64,000 nucleotides of DNA from Chitinophaga vietnamensis (GCF_902167635.1 NZ_CABHMS010000002.1:1-64000); one strand, 5' to 3'. Counted from the stretch's first letter, positions 1-7,246 are shown. Numbers and translations are program-made. Notes: generated by a model not told the origin, from the letters alone.

Positions 1-83
1 ATTGATTTAATTGAAGCGGAGATAGCAACATTGTTCGTCTCCGCTTCAATTAAATCAATAAATCCGTAAATCAATAAATTCGA
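1..83. repeat. 22-bp perfect inverted repeat followed by two 16-bp AAATCAANAAATCCGT-family units
   Basis: Positions 1-22 are perfectly complementary to 38-59, with a 15-nt loop. The right arm runs into tandem 16-bp units at 52-67 and 68-83, the second slightly diverged. The same unit recurs near 16.4, 25.1 and 47.0 kb. It may terminate a gene lying to the left of the window as well as being a dispersed repeat. Confidence 0.8.
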
Positions 84-133
84 AAATCTTAAATAAATGG
101 TTTGTCTCTTTTATTTTAATAGTGTTTTAAAAT

Positions 134-148
134 TTGAACAGTGTTCAA
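134..148. promoter_or_regulatory. Candidate TetR operator (15-bp palindrome)
   Basis: TTGAACAGTGTTCAA is a perfect odd palindrome centred on position 141. It lies just upstream of the TetR gene and abuts its -7 element, as expected for an autoregulatory operator. Binding is inferred. Confidence 0.6.
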
Positions 149-156
149 TATATTTG
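149..156 (+). promoter_or_regulatory. Bacteroidota -7 promoter element TATATTTG
   Basis: This is an exact match to TAnnTTTG, ending 4 nt before the ATG at 161. Transcription would start at or within a base or two of the start codon, so the TetR mRNA may be leaderless. Confidence 0.55.
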
Positions 157-160
157 CAGG

Positions 161-754
161 ATGAATAATAAAAAGGCCATACAGGAACAACGCGTAAGGG
201 CTTACTTCATAGAAGCCACGAAAGACCTGCTAAAGAGTGAAGGCCTCAAAAGCGTGAGCGTACGCAATATCGCCGACCGCGCCGGCTACTCTTTTGCCAC
301 CCTGTATAATTATTTTAAGGATGCGAAAGACCTCGTATTTCTTTGTGTGGAAGACTTCTGCGAAGAATGCCGTCAACACGTAGCCGGCAGGAGAGGGAAC
401 ACCGCGCCCGGCATCAAACGGCTGAAAGTAGCGATACTGGCGTATATGGAGTACTTTATCCAATACCCTGGCATCTTTGATCTTTTCTTCAATGAAAAAT
501 TATCGGAGATCGGTCATAGCAACGATACCGGCCAACTCGTCAGCTCCCTGCTCAATGAACTTTGTGCGGAAGACTGGGAAGCCTGTATCGACAAAGAAAT
601 ATTCACCATCCGGGAAACCGGCGCCAGGAAAGCCGCCATATTATACGGCGTCACCGGCCTGCTGACCCTGTACCTCAACAGACGCCACCCCGGCAGCTAT
701 GAACAGTTCCAGAAACAAGCCATACACTTTATCGATCAACAGCTAAAACATTGA
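161..754 (+). CDS. TetR/AcrR family transcriptional regulator
   Basis: A TetR-type repressor of 197 residues. The N-terminal helix-turn-helix has the usual pattern, with VRNIADRAGYSFATLYNYF forming the recognition region at about residues 33-51, followed by an all-helical ligand domain of the usual size. The reading frame extends upstream to a TTG at 134, but the ATG at 161 is preferred because the palindrome at 134-148 and the -7 element at 149-156 lie between them. It is 3 bp upstream of the GIY-YIG gene, so the two are very likely cotranscribed and the repressor probably controls that gene. The ligand cannot be inferred. Confidence 0.9.
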   Translation: MNNKKAIQEQRVRAYFIEATKDLLKSEGLKSVSVRNIADRAGYSFATLYNYFKDAKDLVFLCVEDFCEECRQHVAGRRGNTAPGIKRLKVAILAYMEYFIQYPGIFDLFFNEKLSEIGHSNDTGQLVSSLLNELCAEDWEACIDKEIFTIRETGARKAAILYGVTGLLTLYLNRRHPGSYEQFQKQAIHFIDQQLKH

Positions 755-757
755 CCC

Positions 758-1111
758 ATGAGCGCAAAGAAAGAGCTGAAGCAGCAATACAAAGAAATGC
801 AATTCAGAAAAGGGGTGTTTCAATTAAAGAACACCCGCAACAATAAAATATTCATCGGCAGCAGCATGGACCTCGACCGCGCCTGGAACTCGCTGCGCAT
901 GCAGCTGATGAATAACTCACACGCCAACGAAGCCCTGCAACACGACTGGAACACACAGCAGGGAGAAGGTTTCATCTATGAAATCATAGAAGTGCTCAAA
1001 GTCTCCGACGATCCGCAAACCGATCCCAAACAGGAGATCAAAACATTGGAAAAGCTGGTGATGATGGAGCTGGAACCCTATGGCGACAAAGGCTACCATC
1101 AACAACGGTAG
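758..1111 (+). CDS. GIY-YIG nuclease family mini-protein
   Basis: A 117-residue protein resembling the GIY-YIG-fold proteins of Bacteroidota. The signature appears in degenerate form: GVF at about residues 19-21 stands for GIY, and KIFIGSS at about 30-36 stands for YIG. The conserved SHxNxALQxDW segment follows at about residues 54-65. Both signature tyrosines are replaced (Phe at each), so nuclease activity is uncertain. It starts 3 bp after the TetR gene and shares its promoter. The cellular role is unknown. Confidence 0.75.
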   Translation: MSAKKELKQQYKEMQFRKGVFQLKNTRNNKIFIGSSMDLDRAWNSLRMQLMNNSHANEALQHDWNTQQGEGFIYEIIEVLKVSDDPQTDPKQEIKTLEKLVMMELEPYGDKGYHQQR

Positions 1112-1139
1112 AGGGATAATGATTATCTTTAGAGCTATT

Positions 1140-1300
1140 GATTGTGTATCGCTACCGGGCTATCGCTCCTACGGAGCTCGATTGATGCGATTGCATTGGT
1201 GCTACCGGGCTACCGCTCCTACGGAGCGGCATATTGGTAGATGCAACGTTGCTACCAATATGTCGCCCCGGTAGGGGCGATAGCTCGGTAGGGGCGGCAC
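1140..1300. repeat. Composite intergenic repeat of CTCCTACGGAG / CGCCCCGGTAGGGGCG type
   Basis: Inside the gap 1112-1337. Two near-identical direct copies of a GCTACCGGGCTAYCGCTCCTACGGAGC-like block (about 1155-1180 and 1201-1228) are followed by its imperfect reverse complement. Positions 1202-1240 pair with about 1252-1290 around a short loop near 1241-1251. The core resembles elements at 6880-6924 and 24970-25015. I see no gene in this gap. Confidence 0.75.
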
Positions 1301-1337
1301 GCCATCAATCATTCAAATAACAAACATTCTTTCAACT

Positions 1338-2219
1338 ATGGATTTCGGCGCCAACTGGCAACAATATAATCAACTATACCGCCCGCTGCCACCTGATGAA
1401 TGGGTGACCGGCAAAACACTGCGTGGCACGCCCGCTGCGGATAGCCCGCTGAGAATAGGCACCTCCGGCTGGAGCAGAAAGGAATATAACGGTACCCTCT
1501 ATACGAAAAATATCAAGGACGCCGGCCAGCTCACGGAATACAGCCGCCTCTTCAATTGCGTAGAGCTCAATGCTACGCATTACAAAATATACAGCCCGGA
1601 AGATATCCGTAAATGGGTGGAGAAAGTGAAAGGCCGCGATTTTTTGTTCTGCCCGAAAGTACCGCAGTCCATCAGCCATAACAGCACCCTGCTGAATGCC
1701 GGTGAAGAAACAGCTGCCTTCATTGACGGTATCCGTGCCTTCGGGCCGCAGCTGGGGCCTGTATTCCTGCAACTGAGCGAATACTTTTCGCCCCTGCGCA
1801 AAATGAACCTGTACAAATACCTTGAACAGCTGCCGGAAGATATCGACTTCTTCGTGGAAGTGCGTCACCCCGACTGGTTCTCGGAAACGGCTACACGCCG
1901 CGAGTTCTTTAACGTACTGCGCGAACTGAGTATAGGCGCCGTGCTCACAGATACGCCGGGGCGGCGCGATTGCCTCCACATGGGCCTCACCACGCCGCAA
2001 CTGTTTTTAAGGTTCGTGACGCAAGGCGGCCATGAACTGGATTCCCTGCGCCTGCTGGATTGGCATGAACGTATCCTGACCTGGAAAGAACAAGGACTGG
2101 AAGATATCTACTTCTTCCTGCATGTGCATGACGGCAGGCATGAAGCTGCCTTTTACCGGGAAGTACAAACGCTCTTCGGCTTAAGCCAGCCACAACAACA
2201 GCAGATGACACTCTTCTAA
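1338..2219 (+). CDS. DUF72 (YecE-like) family protein
   Basis: A 293-residue member of the DUF72 TIM-barrel family. Characteristic segments are RIGTSGWSRKEYNGTLY near residue 39, FNCVELNATHYKIYS near 70, the FCPKVPQSISH strand near 104, and FVEVRHPDWF near 171. The biochemical function of the family is not firmly established. The C-terminus ends in QQQQMTLF, whose last five residues (QMTLF) resemble the QLxLF-type sliding-clamp binding peptide, suggesting a link to DNA metabolism. It follows a repeat-filled gap and appears to be transcribed alone. Confidence 0.9.
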   Translation: MDFGANWQQYNQLYRPLPPDEWVTGKTLRGTPAADSPLRIGTSGWSRKEYNGTLYTKNIKDAGQLTEYSRLFNCVELNATHYKIYSPEDIRKWVEKVKGRDFLFCPKVPQSISHNSTLLNAGEETAAFIDGIRAFGPQLGPVFLQLSEYFSPLRKMNLYKYLEQLPEDIDFFVEVRHPDWFSETATRREFFNVLRELSIGAVLTDTPGRRDCLHMGLTTPQLFLRFVTQGGHELDSLRLLDWHERILTWKEQGLEDIYFFLHVHDGRHEAAFYREVQTLFGLSQPQQQQMTLF

Positions 2220-2225
2220 AAGCAG

Positions 2226-3203
2226 CTAGCCTAGCGCCTTCCGGACATATTTGTTTTTGTATTCCACCGGCGTCATGCCAGTGATGCGGCGAAAAATATC
2301 GCGGAAGGTCTGGGTATCTGTATAACCCACCTGCTCCATCACTTCCTGTATCGATTTCCTGCCGATCTCCAATTGCTTTTTAGCGCCCTCTATCTTCACC
2401 CGTTGAATATATTCCGCCACCGTATGCCGCGTGGCTTTTTTGAAGCGCCGCTCAAAGGTGCGGCGGCTCATGTTGAAACGCCCCGCCAGCTCATCTACCG
2501 TGAGTTTGCTGCGGTGATGCTTTTCTATATATGCCTGCACTTCTTTGATCACCTCATCCGGATGGTCTTTTAATCCGTGGAATACGATGAAGGGAGATTG
2601 GATGTTTTTGTCGAGATCGATGACGAAGTATTTGGCGGCATAGATGGCAATCTCTCTGCCGGCGTACTTCTCCACGAGATGTAATAATAAATTCCAGTAA
2701 GCATTGCCGCCACCGCTGGAATAAAGCCCGTGCTGGTCGGTGATCATGCGTTCGTCTACCACATCAATGCCGGGGTAGAAATATTTCAGCTCGTTGGCAT
2801 AGCTCCAATGCGTGGTGCATTGCTTGCCTTTCAGTACGCCGGAAAAGGCCAGCAGGAATACGCCGGAGCCAAGACTGGCAATCTCGGTGCCCTCTTTGTA
2901 TTGCCCGGCGGCCCAAAGGCAGTATTCACGGTTCAGCATTACGGCGGTGGTCATATCGCCGGTGAGCGCGGGGATGATCACCAGGTCGGCGCCCTTCACT
3001 TCGTGCAGCCGCACATCCGGTTTGATGCGGAAAAGATGACCATTGTATCTGACCTCTTCGGAGATGCCTGCCAGCTGCACCTCAAATAAGGGCGCCTTGC
3101 CGCGCTCCGTCAGGAAGTGGTTCACCATCGTGAAAACCTGCTGGCAGTCGGCAATAGAGGCCACCGCCGCATTCCTTACTGTAAGTATGTAGATGCGGAT
3201 CAT
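2226..3203 (-). CDS. AraC family regulator with DJ-1/PfpI (GlxA-like) sensor domain
   Basis: The N-terminal two thirds are a class-I glutamine-amidotransferase-like domain (start MIRIYILTV; LVIIPALTGD near residue 75; LGSGVFLLAFSGVL near 112). In this family it acts as a sensor rather than an enzyme. The C-terminus is an AraC HTH pair (LAGRFNMSRRTFERRFKKAT and QVGYTDTQTFRDIFRR). The frame is open upstream to 3266, but the ATG at 3203 gives the normal domain start and sits 4 nt from a -7 element. It is divergent from the VOC protein gene, a likely target. The effector is unknown. Confidence 0.9.
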   Translation of the reverse strand: MIRIYILTVRNAAVASIADCQQVFTMVNHFLTERGKAPLFEVQLAGISEEVRYNGHLFRIKPDVRLHEVKGADLVIIPALTGDMTTAVMLNREYCLWAAGQYKEGTEIASLGSGVFLLAFSGVLKGKQCTTHWSYANELKYFYPGIDVVDERMITDQHGLYSSGGGNAYWNLLLHLVEKYAGREIAIYAAKYFVIDLDKNIQSPFIVFHGLKDHPDEVIKEVQAYIEKHHRSKLTVDELAGRFNMSRRTFERRFKKATRHTVAEYIQRVKIEGAKKQLEIGRKSIQEVMEQVGYTDTQTFRDIFRRITGMTPVEYKNKYVRKALG

Positions 3204-3207
3204 AGCC

Positions 3208-3215
3208 CAAAAGTA
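3208..3215 (-). promoter_or_regulatory. -7 promoter element TACTTTTG on the minus strand
   Basis: An exact TAnnTTTG match whose final G lies 4 nt before the ATG at 3203, the same spacing as for the TetR gene at 161. It predicts a leaderless or nearly leaderless mRNA. Confidence 0.5.
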
Positions 3216-3287
3216 AAATAAAACAATGACGCAAACACCCACCAAAGCTTGCCGTATTTGCCACACCGCGGCAAGGCTTTCTGTCTC

Positions 3288-3295
3288 TATCTTTG
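3288..3295 (+). promoter_or_regulatory. -7 promoter element TATCTTTG
   Basis: An exact TAnnTTTG match 27 nt upstream of the VOC gene start at 3323. It gives a short conventional leader. No clear -33 TTTG is seen at the usual distance. Confidence 0.55.
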
Positions 3296-3322
3296 TATTA
3301 TCAATAACAAAAATACACTACC

Positions 3323-3754
3323 ATGCAGGCAATAACCACCTACTTCAATTTCATGGGCAATACCGAAGAAGCCATGAACTTCTACAAATCCGTATTCGGC
3401 GGAGAATTTACCACCTTCGCACGTTTCGGCGACAGTCCCGGCGGAGAGAACATGCAGCCGCATGAGCGCAACAAGATGATGAACGTTTCCCTCACTACCA
3501 AAAGCGGCGCGGTGCTCATGGCTACCGATTTCCTGGATTCTATGGAACAAAAACTAATCCCTGGCAATAACGTACACCTGGTGATACATGCTGATTCGGA
3601 AGAAGAGGTAGACGAATTGTTCAAACAATTATCTGAGGGCGGGAAAGTGGAGATGCCCGTCAATAAAACATTCTGGGGCGCTTACTTCGGTATGTGTGAA
3701 GACCGCTTCAGCATCAAATGGATGCTCACTTATACTTATCCTAAAAGTAACTAG
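3323..3754 (+). CDS. VOC superfamily protein, PhnB-like
   Basis: A 143-residue protein of the PhnB-like branch of the vicinal oxygen chelate superfamily. It begins with the typical YFNFMGNTEEAMNFYKSVFGGEF and ends with FWGAYFGMCEDRFSIKWML. Such proteins are metal-binding or degenerate glyoxalase-fold proteins, often without a known substrate. It is divergent from the AraC/DJ-1 regulator with about 120 bp of shared promoter region, so coregulation is plausible. Confidence 0.9.
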   Translation: MQAITTYFNFMGNTEEAMNFYKSVFGGEFTTFARFGDSPGGENMQPHERNKMMNVSLTTKSGAVLMATDFLDSMEQKLIPGNNVHLVIHADSEEEVDELFKQLSEGGKVEMPVNKTFWGAYFGMCEDRFSIKWMLTYTYPKSN

Positions 3755-3760
3755 GGAGTA

Positions 3761-3795
3761 AAGCCCCTGATGCGTTCAACGCGCATCAGGGGCTT
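3761..3795. terminator. Bidirectional hairpin terminator
   Basis: A 14-bp perfect stem (3761-3774 with 3782-3795) and a 7-nt loop between the convergent VOC and GH16 genes. No long T-run follows on either strand, but the position fits termination of both. Confidence 0.7.
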
Positions 3796-3799
3796 GCTG

Positions 3800-4624
3800 C
3801 TATTGATATACTTTTACCCAGTCGATAATCATCTGCACCGGCAGGTGCGCAGGATTTACCTTCCCCACCCAGCTACCGCCCAGCTGTTCATCTATCAATA
3901 AAAAGAAGGGCTGGTCATACGGCCACTGTGAAGGATCTACATCTTTTACGCGCGGATAGGTAAATGTTTCTTTACCGTTTACACAAAAAACAATTTTGTC
4001 AGGATACCATTTGATGCCGAAAACGTTGAACGCTTTCGGGTCAATTTTCGCTGTGCTATAGTGCGGCGGATGTTCGGTTTGTTTAAGATCGAGCGTATAA
4101 TAAGAATGCGTGGTTTGATACACGATGGAGTCGTAATTGAGATGTTCCATGATATCGATCTCGCCGTTCCTTGGATATTTGCCGTATTTGTTGGTTTCGG
4201 AGAGCATCCACATGGCGGGCCAGGCGCCCTGTGCGCATTCAAGCCTGGCGCGGATTTCTACCATGCCATACTGAAATGCGAATTTCCCTTTGGACCAGAT
4301 GCCGGCGGTAAGGAAAGGCCGCGGATCTTTGGCGGTATCAGGATTGTTGATGCCGCGCAGGTATAACATCCCGTCGTGTAAAGCGTAACAGCGGCTGTCG
4401 CTGCTCATGTGCCGGTCCCAGTCGGAACGACCAGGCGGGATGAGCGACCATTTGCTGGTATCAAGTGCAGGCTTGCTGAAATCATCTTCCCAAACCAGCT
4501 TCCATGGCTTGTTTTCGCGGCCTTCCTCTTGCAGGTACAGGTGGCCGTTGCGATGGGTGATGTGTGTACTGTGACAGGCGCACAAGGTAGCCAGCAACAG
4601 TAAATAGTGCATTTTTATTTTCAT
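3800..4624 (-). CDS. Glycoside hydrolase family 16 lipoprotein
   Basis: A 274-residue secreted beta-glucanase-type enzyme. The N-terminus carries a lipoprotein signal ending LCAC (lipid-modified Cys at about residue 17). The GH16 catalytic motif EIDIME is at residues 155-160, giving nucleophile Glu155 and acid/base Glu160. The WPAMWML and WKLVWEDDF motifs are also typical. GH16 enzymes cleave beta-1,3 or beta-1,4 glucans and galactans; the substrate cannot be chosen here. It is last in the leftward operon that starts with the DGPF protein, about 20 bp after the GNAT gene. An ATG at 4612 is an alternative start. Confidence 0.93.
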   Translation of the reverse strand: MKIKMHYLLLLATLCACHSTHITHRNGHLYLQEEGRENKPWKLVWEDDFSKPALDTSKWSLIPPGRSDWDRHMSSDSRCYALHDGMLYLRGINNPDTAKDPRPFLTAGIWSKGKFAFQYGMVEIRARLECAQGAWPAMWMLSETNKYGKYPRNGEIDIMEHLNYDSIVYQTTHSYYTLDLKQTEHPPHYSTAKIDPKAFNVFGIKWYPDKIVFCVNGKETFTYPRVKDVDPSQWPYDQPFFLLIDEQLGGSWVGKVNPAHLPVQMIIDWVKVYQ

Positions 4625-4644
4625 TGTTCATCAGATTAGGAAGA

Positions 4645-5205
4645 TCAGGCCCAGTCCCAGATCACAACATCCCAGGTGCTCAGCTCATCTTTGTAGGTAT
4701 GGATGGTGCGGAAGCCCGTGCGTTGATGCGCGCGCAGGGAGCGGTGATTGTGCACCGATATCTCCGTTACCAGGAAGTCATATTGTTGGGCAAACAGGGT
4801 TCGGTGATGTTCATACAGCAATTGGAATACGCCCTTGCCGCGATAGTCCGGATGTACGCATACCTGTCCCATCACATAAAAATGATAATCATTCAGCGTT
4901 TTCCCCTCGTATTCGATCTGCTCCAGATGCGCCAGCATGGCCTGTAAGGGCGGATATACAGTGGCGCCTTCTTTGGTGAGCACGATGGCATAGCCGGCAA
5001 CGGTATCGCCATCTTTTACGATCACACTGGGACTGATATGATGTAAGCGCTGCAAGGTGGCGGTGTCGTAAGACCACGTGAGGAAGCCATCCCTGGCTTT
5101 TTCCGTTGCGCTGAGCAGCGTGGTATTGTTGGATTTGGAAAGTGCTGCGATCTGTTGTAGTTCATCGTTGTTGGTAACAACTGTTGCGTAGATTCCTTGT
5201 TCCAT
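4645..5205 (-). CDS. GNAT family N-acetyltransferase
   Basis: A 186-residue acetyl-CoA-dependent acyltransferase. The acetyl-CoA loop is HPDYRGKGVFQLL at about residues 117-129, preceded by the beta-strand MGQVCV and followed by TEISVHNHRSLRAHQRTGF, typical of the fold. The acceptor substrate is unknown. It lies between the ECF42 sigma gene and the GH16 gene in one leftward operon. Confidence 0.9.
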   Translation of the reverse strand: MEQGIYATVVTNNDELQQIAALSKSNNTTLLSATEKARDGFLTWSYDTATLQRLHHISPSVIVKDGDTVAGYAIVLTKEGATVYPPLQAMLAHLEQIEYEGKTLNDYHFYVMGQVCVHPDYRGKGVFQLLYEHHRTLFAQQYDFLVTEISVHNHRSLRAHQRTGFRTIHTYKDELSTWDVVIWDWA

Positions 5206-5242
5206 GTTTTCCGTTTGATCTGGCGGGTAAGATATAAAAAAA

Positions 5243-6487
5243 TCAGCGCTTATTCACCAGGCGGGCCATGGCTTTCATCAGGGTATGTTTTTCAGATGCA
5301 GACCCGGTGAGCGCAATTGCCTGCTGGTAATGCATGATAGCTTTGTTGGTATCGATGCTGGCGTAAAGATATCCTAACAGGGAGTGATAATAGTTCAGTG
5401 TATGTAGCTGCAAGGCGCTGGCTTCGCGGATGCCGGCTTCGGGGCCATATACTTTGGCATAGGCGAAGGTTCGGTTAAGGGCGGTCATGGGAGAGTAGGC
5501 GGCGATGACCAGCTGGTTATAGAGGCGCAGGATGTGTTCCCATTTGTGGGGATCGTCTGGAATGGTGTGCCAGTAAGCAATGCCGGCTTCGAGATGGTAG
5601 GGGGAGGCCTCGTCGCCGGAGCAGGCCTGCACGAAATAGTAGTGGCCTTTTTCTATCAGCTCGCGGCTCCAGCGGCTTTTGTCCTGCTCTTCAAACAGGA
5701 TGGCGTTGCCGGCATCATCTTCCCGTGCATCGAGGCGGGAACTTTGATAGCACATCAAAGCCAGCAGGGCATTGGTTTGCGGGGTATTGGTGAGCGGGTG
5801 TTCGGTCAGCAGCAGGGTAAGCCGGATGGCTTCGGAGCATAGTTCCTTGCGGATCAGCTGGTTGCCGGTGCGGGAGGCGTAGCCTTCGTTGAACAGCAGG
5901 TACAGGGTGCGCAATACCGTATCCAGCCTGGATTGTATGGCATCCGTGCCAGGCTGCCTGATCTCGAAATTATCTTCCCGTAACTGTGCTCTTGCGCGTA
6001 GCAAACGTTTTTTGATGGTCTCTGTTTTGGAGAGGAAGGCGCTGGCGATGGCAGCTACGCTGAACCCGCAGAGGATTTGCAGGGCGAGGCATATCTGCGC
6101 TTCCCTGGAATTGGAAGGATTGCAAACGGCAAAGATCATCGCCAGCTGGCTGTCGGCAATAGTTTGCTGCGAGAAATCAAAATCAGTGGCGGCGCTGATC
6201 TCTTCTGCTGCTATCCCGCTCCTGATCTTCGTATCAAAGAGATGCTGCCGTTTGAGATAATCTTTCGTTTTATTTTTAGCGACGGTATACAACCAGGCCG
6301 CGGGCTTCTCTGGAATACCTTGCTCACGCCAGTTTTCGGCTGCCTTTAAAAATGTTTCGCTGGCAATATCTTCCGCTACGCTGATGTGCTGCAGCCCGAA
6401 ATGCCGGCACAATACGGCCGTGATCCGGGTGTATTCAGACCGGAACAACTGTGGTATCAGATCGTCGGGGAGCGTATGCATCATCAT
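5243..6487 (-). CDS. ECF42-type RNA polymerase sigma factor with C-terminal extension
   Basis: A 414-residue sigma-70 family protein. Region 2 (SVAEDIASETFLKAAENW, about residues 36-53) and region 4 (CGFSVAAIASAFLSKTETIKKRLLRAR) are followed by a long helical extension with NEGYASRTGN, typical of the ECF42 group. ECF42 genes are known to pair with DGPF/YCII genes and to lack an anti-sigma factor; this gene overlaps the DGPF gene by a few bases, so the two are translationally coupled. A second, diverged copy of the pair lies at 44.2-45.9 kb. Three consecutive ATG codons make the exact start uncertain by up to two residues. Confidence 0.92.
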   Translation of the reverse strand: MMMHTLPDDLIPQLFRSEYTRITAVLCRHFGLQHISVAEDIASETFLKAAENWREQGIPEKPAAWLYTVAKNKTKDYLKRQHLFDTKIRSGIAAEEISAATDFDFSQQTIADSQLAMIFAVCNPSNSREAQICLALQILCGFSVAAIASAFLSKTETIKKRLLRARAQLREDNFEIRQPGTDAIQSRLDTVLRTLYLLFNEGYASRTGNQLIRKELCSEAIRLTLLLTEHPLTNTPQTNALLALMCYQSSRLDAREDDAGNAILFEEQDKSRWSRELIEKGHYYFVQACSGDEASPYHLEAGIAYWHTIPDDPHKWEHILRLYNQLVIAAYSPMTALNRTFAYAKVYGPEAGIREASALQLHTLNYYHSLLGYLYASIDTNKAIMHYQQAIALTGSASEKHTLMKAMARLVNKR

Positions 6488-6828
6488 CCGTGTTCACCGG
6501 GCCGCAGGATGGCCCGCACTTCTACAGATCCGCCGTATTTCAGGATGGGATTGGCTTTGGCCAGTTCCACCGCCTCTTCCAGGGTATGGGTTTTTACCAC
6601 CACATAGCCGCTGATAAATTCCTTGATCTCGGTATAAGGCCCGTCGGTGACCACCGCGCCGGGCTTAACAGTCTTTGCCAGCGAAGACGACAGGCGGTTG
6701 CCCTGATCGGCCAGCTGCTGCTGCGCCACTATCTTGTCCAGCCATTCCATCCGCTCCTGCAATACCTCGGGAGAAGGCTGCTGGTGCGCATGGTCGCTGT
6801 TTCTGAAAATTAACATGAACTCTTGCAT
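6484..6828 (-). CDS. DGPF/YCII domain protein (ECF42 partner)
   Basis: A 114-residue YCII-related protein. The family motif is present as TDGPYTEIKEFISGYVVV at about residues 61-78, and the protein begins MQEFMLIFRN as usual. DGPF proteins are the conserved genomic partners of ECF42 sigma factors and are thought to modulate them or to be their output; the chemistry is not known. It is the first gene of the leftward operon DGPF, sigma, GNAT, GH16. Confidence 0.92.
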   Translation of the reverse strand: MQEFMLIFRNSDHAHQQPSPEVLQERMEWLDKIVAQQQLADQGNRLSSSLAKTVKPGAVVTDGPYTEIKEFISGYVVVKTHTLEEAVELAKANPILKYGGSVEVRAILRPGEHG

Positions 6829-6879
6829 GATCGGAATTTATATTACTTAACGATCGATAAAACCCAAAGGGGACATTTA

Positions 6880-6924
6880 CCAATATATCGCCCCGTAGGG
6901 GCGTCAGCGGTTGGTATGCGATAT
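6880..6924. repeat. CGCCCCgtaGGGGCG hairpin repeat
   Basis: A 6-bp GC stem (6889-6894 with 6898-6903) within ACCAATATATCGCCCC; a further ATATCGC/GCGATAT pair (6885-6891 with 6918-6924) flanks it. It is the same family as the repeat near 1250-1290. Confidence 0.65.
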
Positions 6925-6991
6925 AGATACGTTCCGCCGGAAGTAAAGCCGCTAACATTGCATAACGAATATATACTTTTTAGCTCCCCAG

Positions 6992-7164
6992 ATTAATAAG
7001 ATTTTCCTGATTTAACGCGAGGACCAATTCGGTTCCAGCCCTTGAAGCGCTCGAAGCGCTTCAAGGGCTTCTTCGCTTAAATCCTCCTCGCTTAAATCCT
7101 TCTCGCTTAAATCCTCCTCGCTTAAATCATCTCCGCTTAAATCTCCCTGTAAAATCTTATTAAT
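6992..7164. repeat. Nested inverted-repeat element enclosing five 15-bp tandem repeats
   Basis: Outer arms ATTAATAAGATTTT are at 6992-7005 and, inverted, at 7151-7164. Inside are a 15-bp-stem hairpin (7037-7051 with 7055-7069) and five copies of CGCTTAAATC at exactly 15-bp spacing (starting 7074, 7089, 7104, 7119, 7134). Together with 6880-6924 it fills the 461-bp gap 6829-7289. No credible gene is seen. The minus-strand frame through it encodes DLSEE pentapeptides only because of the repeat. Confidence 0.8.
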
Positions 7165-7205
7165 CCTATAAATCCGTTTAATCCTGGTCCATTTTCCGCT
7201 TAAAA

Positions 7206-7246
7206 CCACATTAGAAAACACTGCAAACCACATTAGAATCCTCTAA
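7206..7246. promoter_or_regulatory. Candidate response-regulator binding sites upstream of its own gene
   Basis: CCACATTAGAA occurs as a direct repeat at 7206-7216 and 7228-7238, exactly 22 bp apart. The second copy forms an inverted pair TTAGAatccTCTAA at 7233-7246. The same TTCTAA hexamer (reverse complement) recurs upstream of the SusC gene at 8103. Binding is inferred. Confidence 0.5.

Noticed and set aside
7074-7148. CRISPR-like array
   Set aside because: Units are only 15 bp with 5-bp variable parts, no unique spacers, and no cas genes nearby.
7012-7233. Minus-strand 73-residue frame with DLSEE pentapeptide repeats
   Set aside because: The repeats are a direct consequence of the 15-bp tandem array and the C-terminal part comes from a hairpin. 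No start context or homologue is apparent, so it is not called as a gene, though the array itself is reported.
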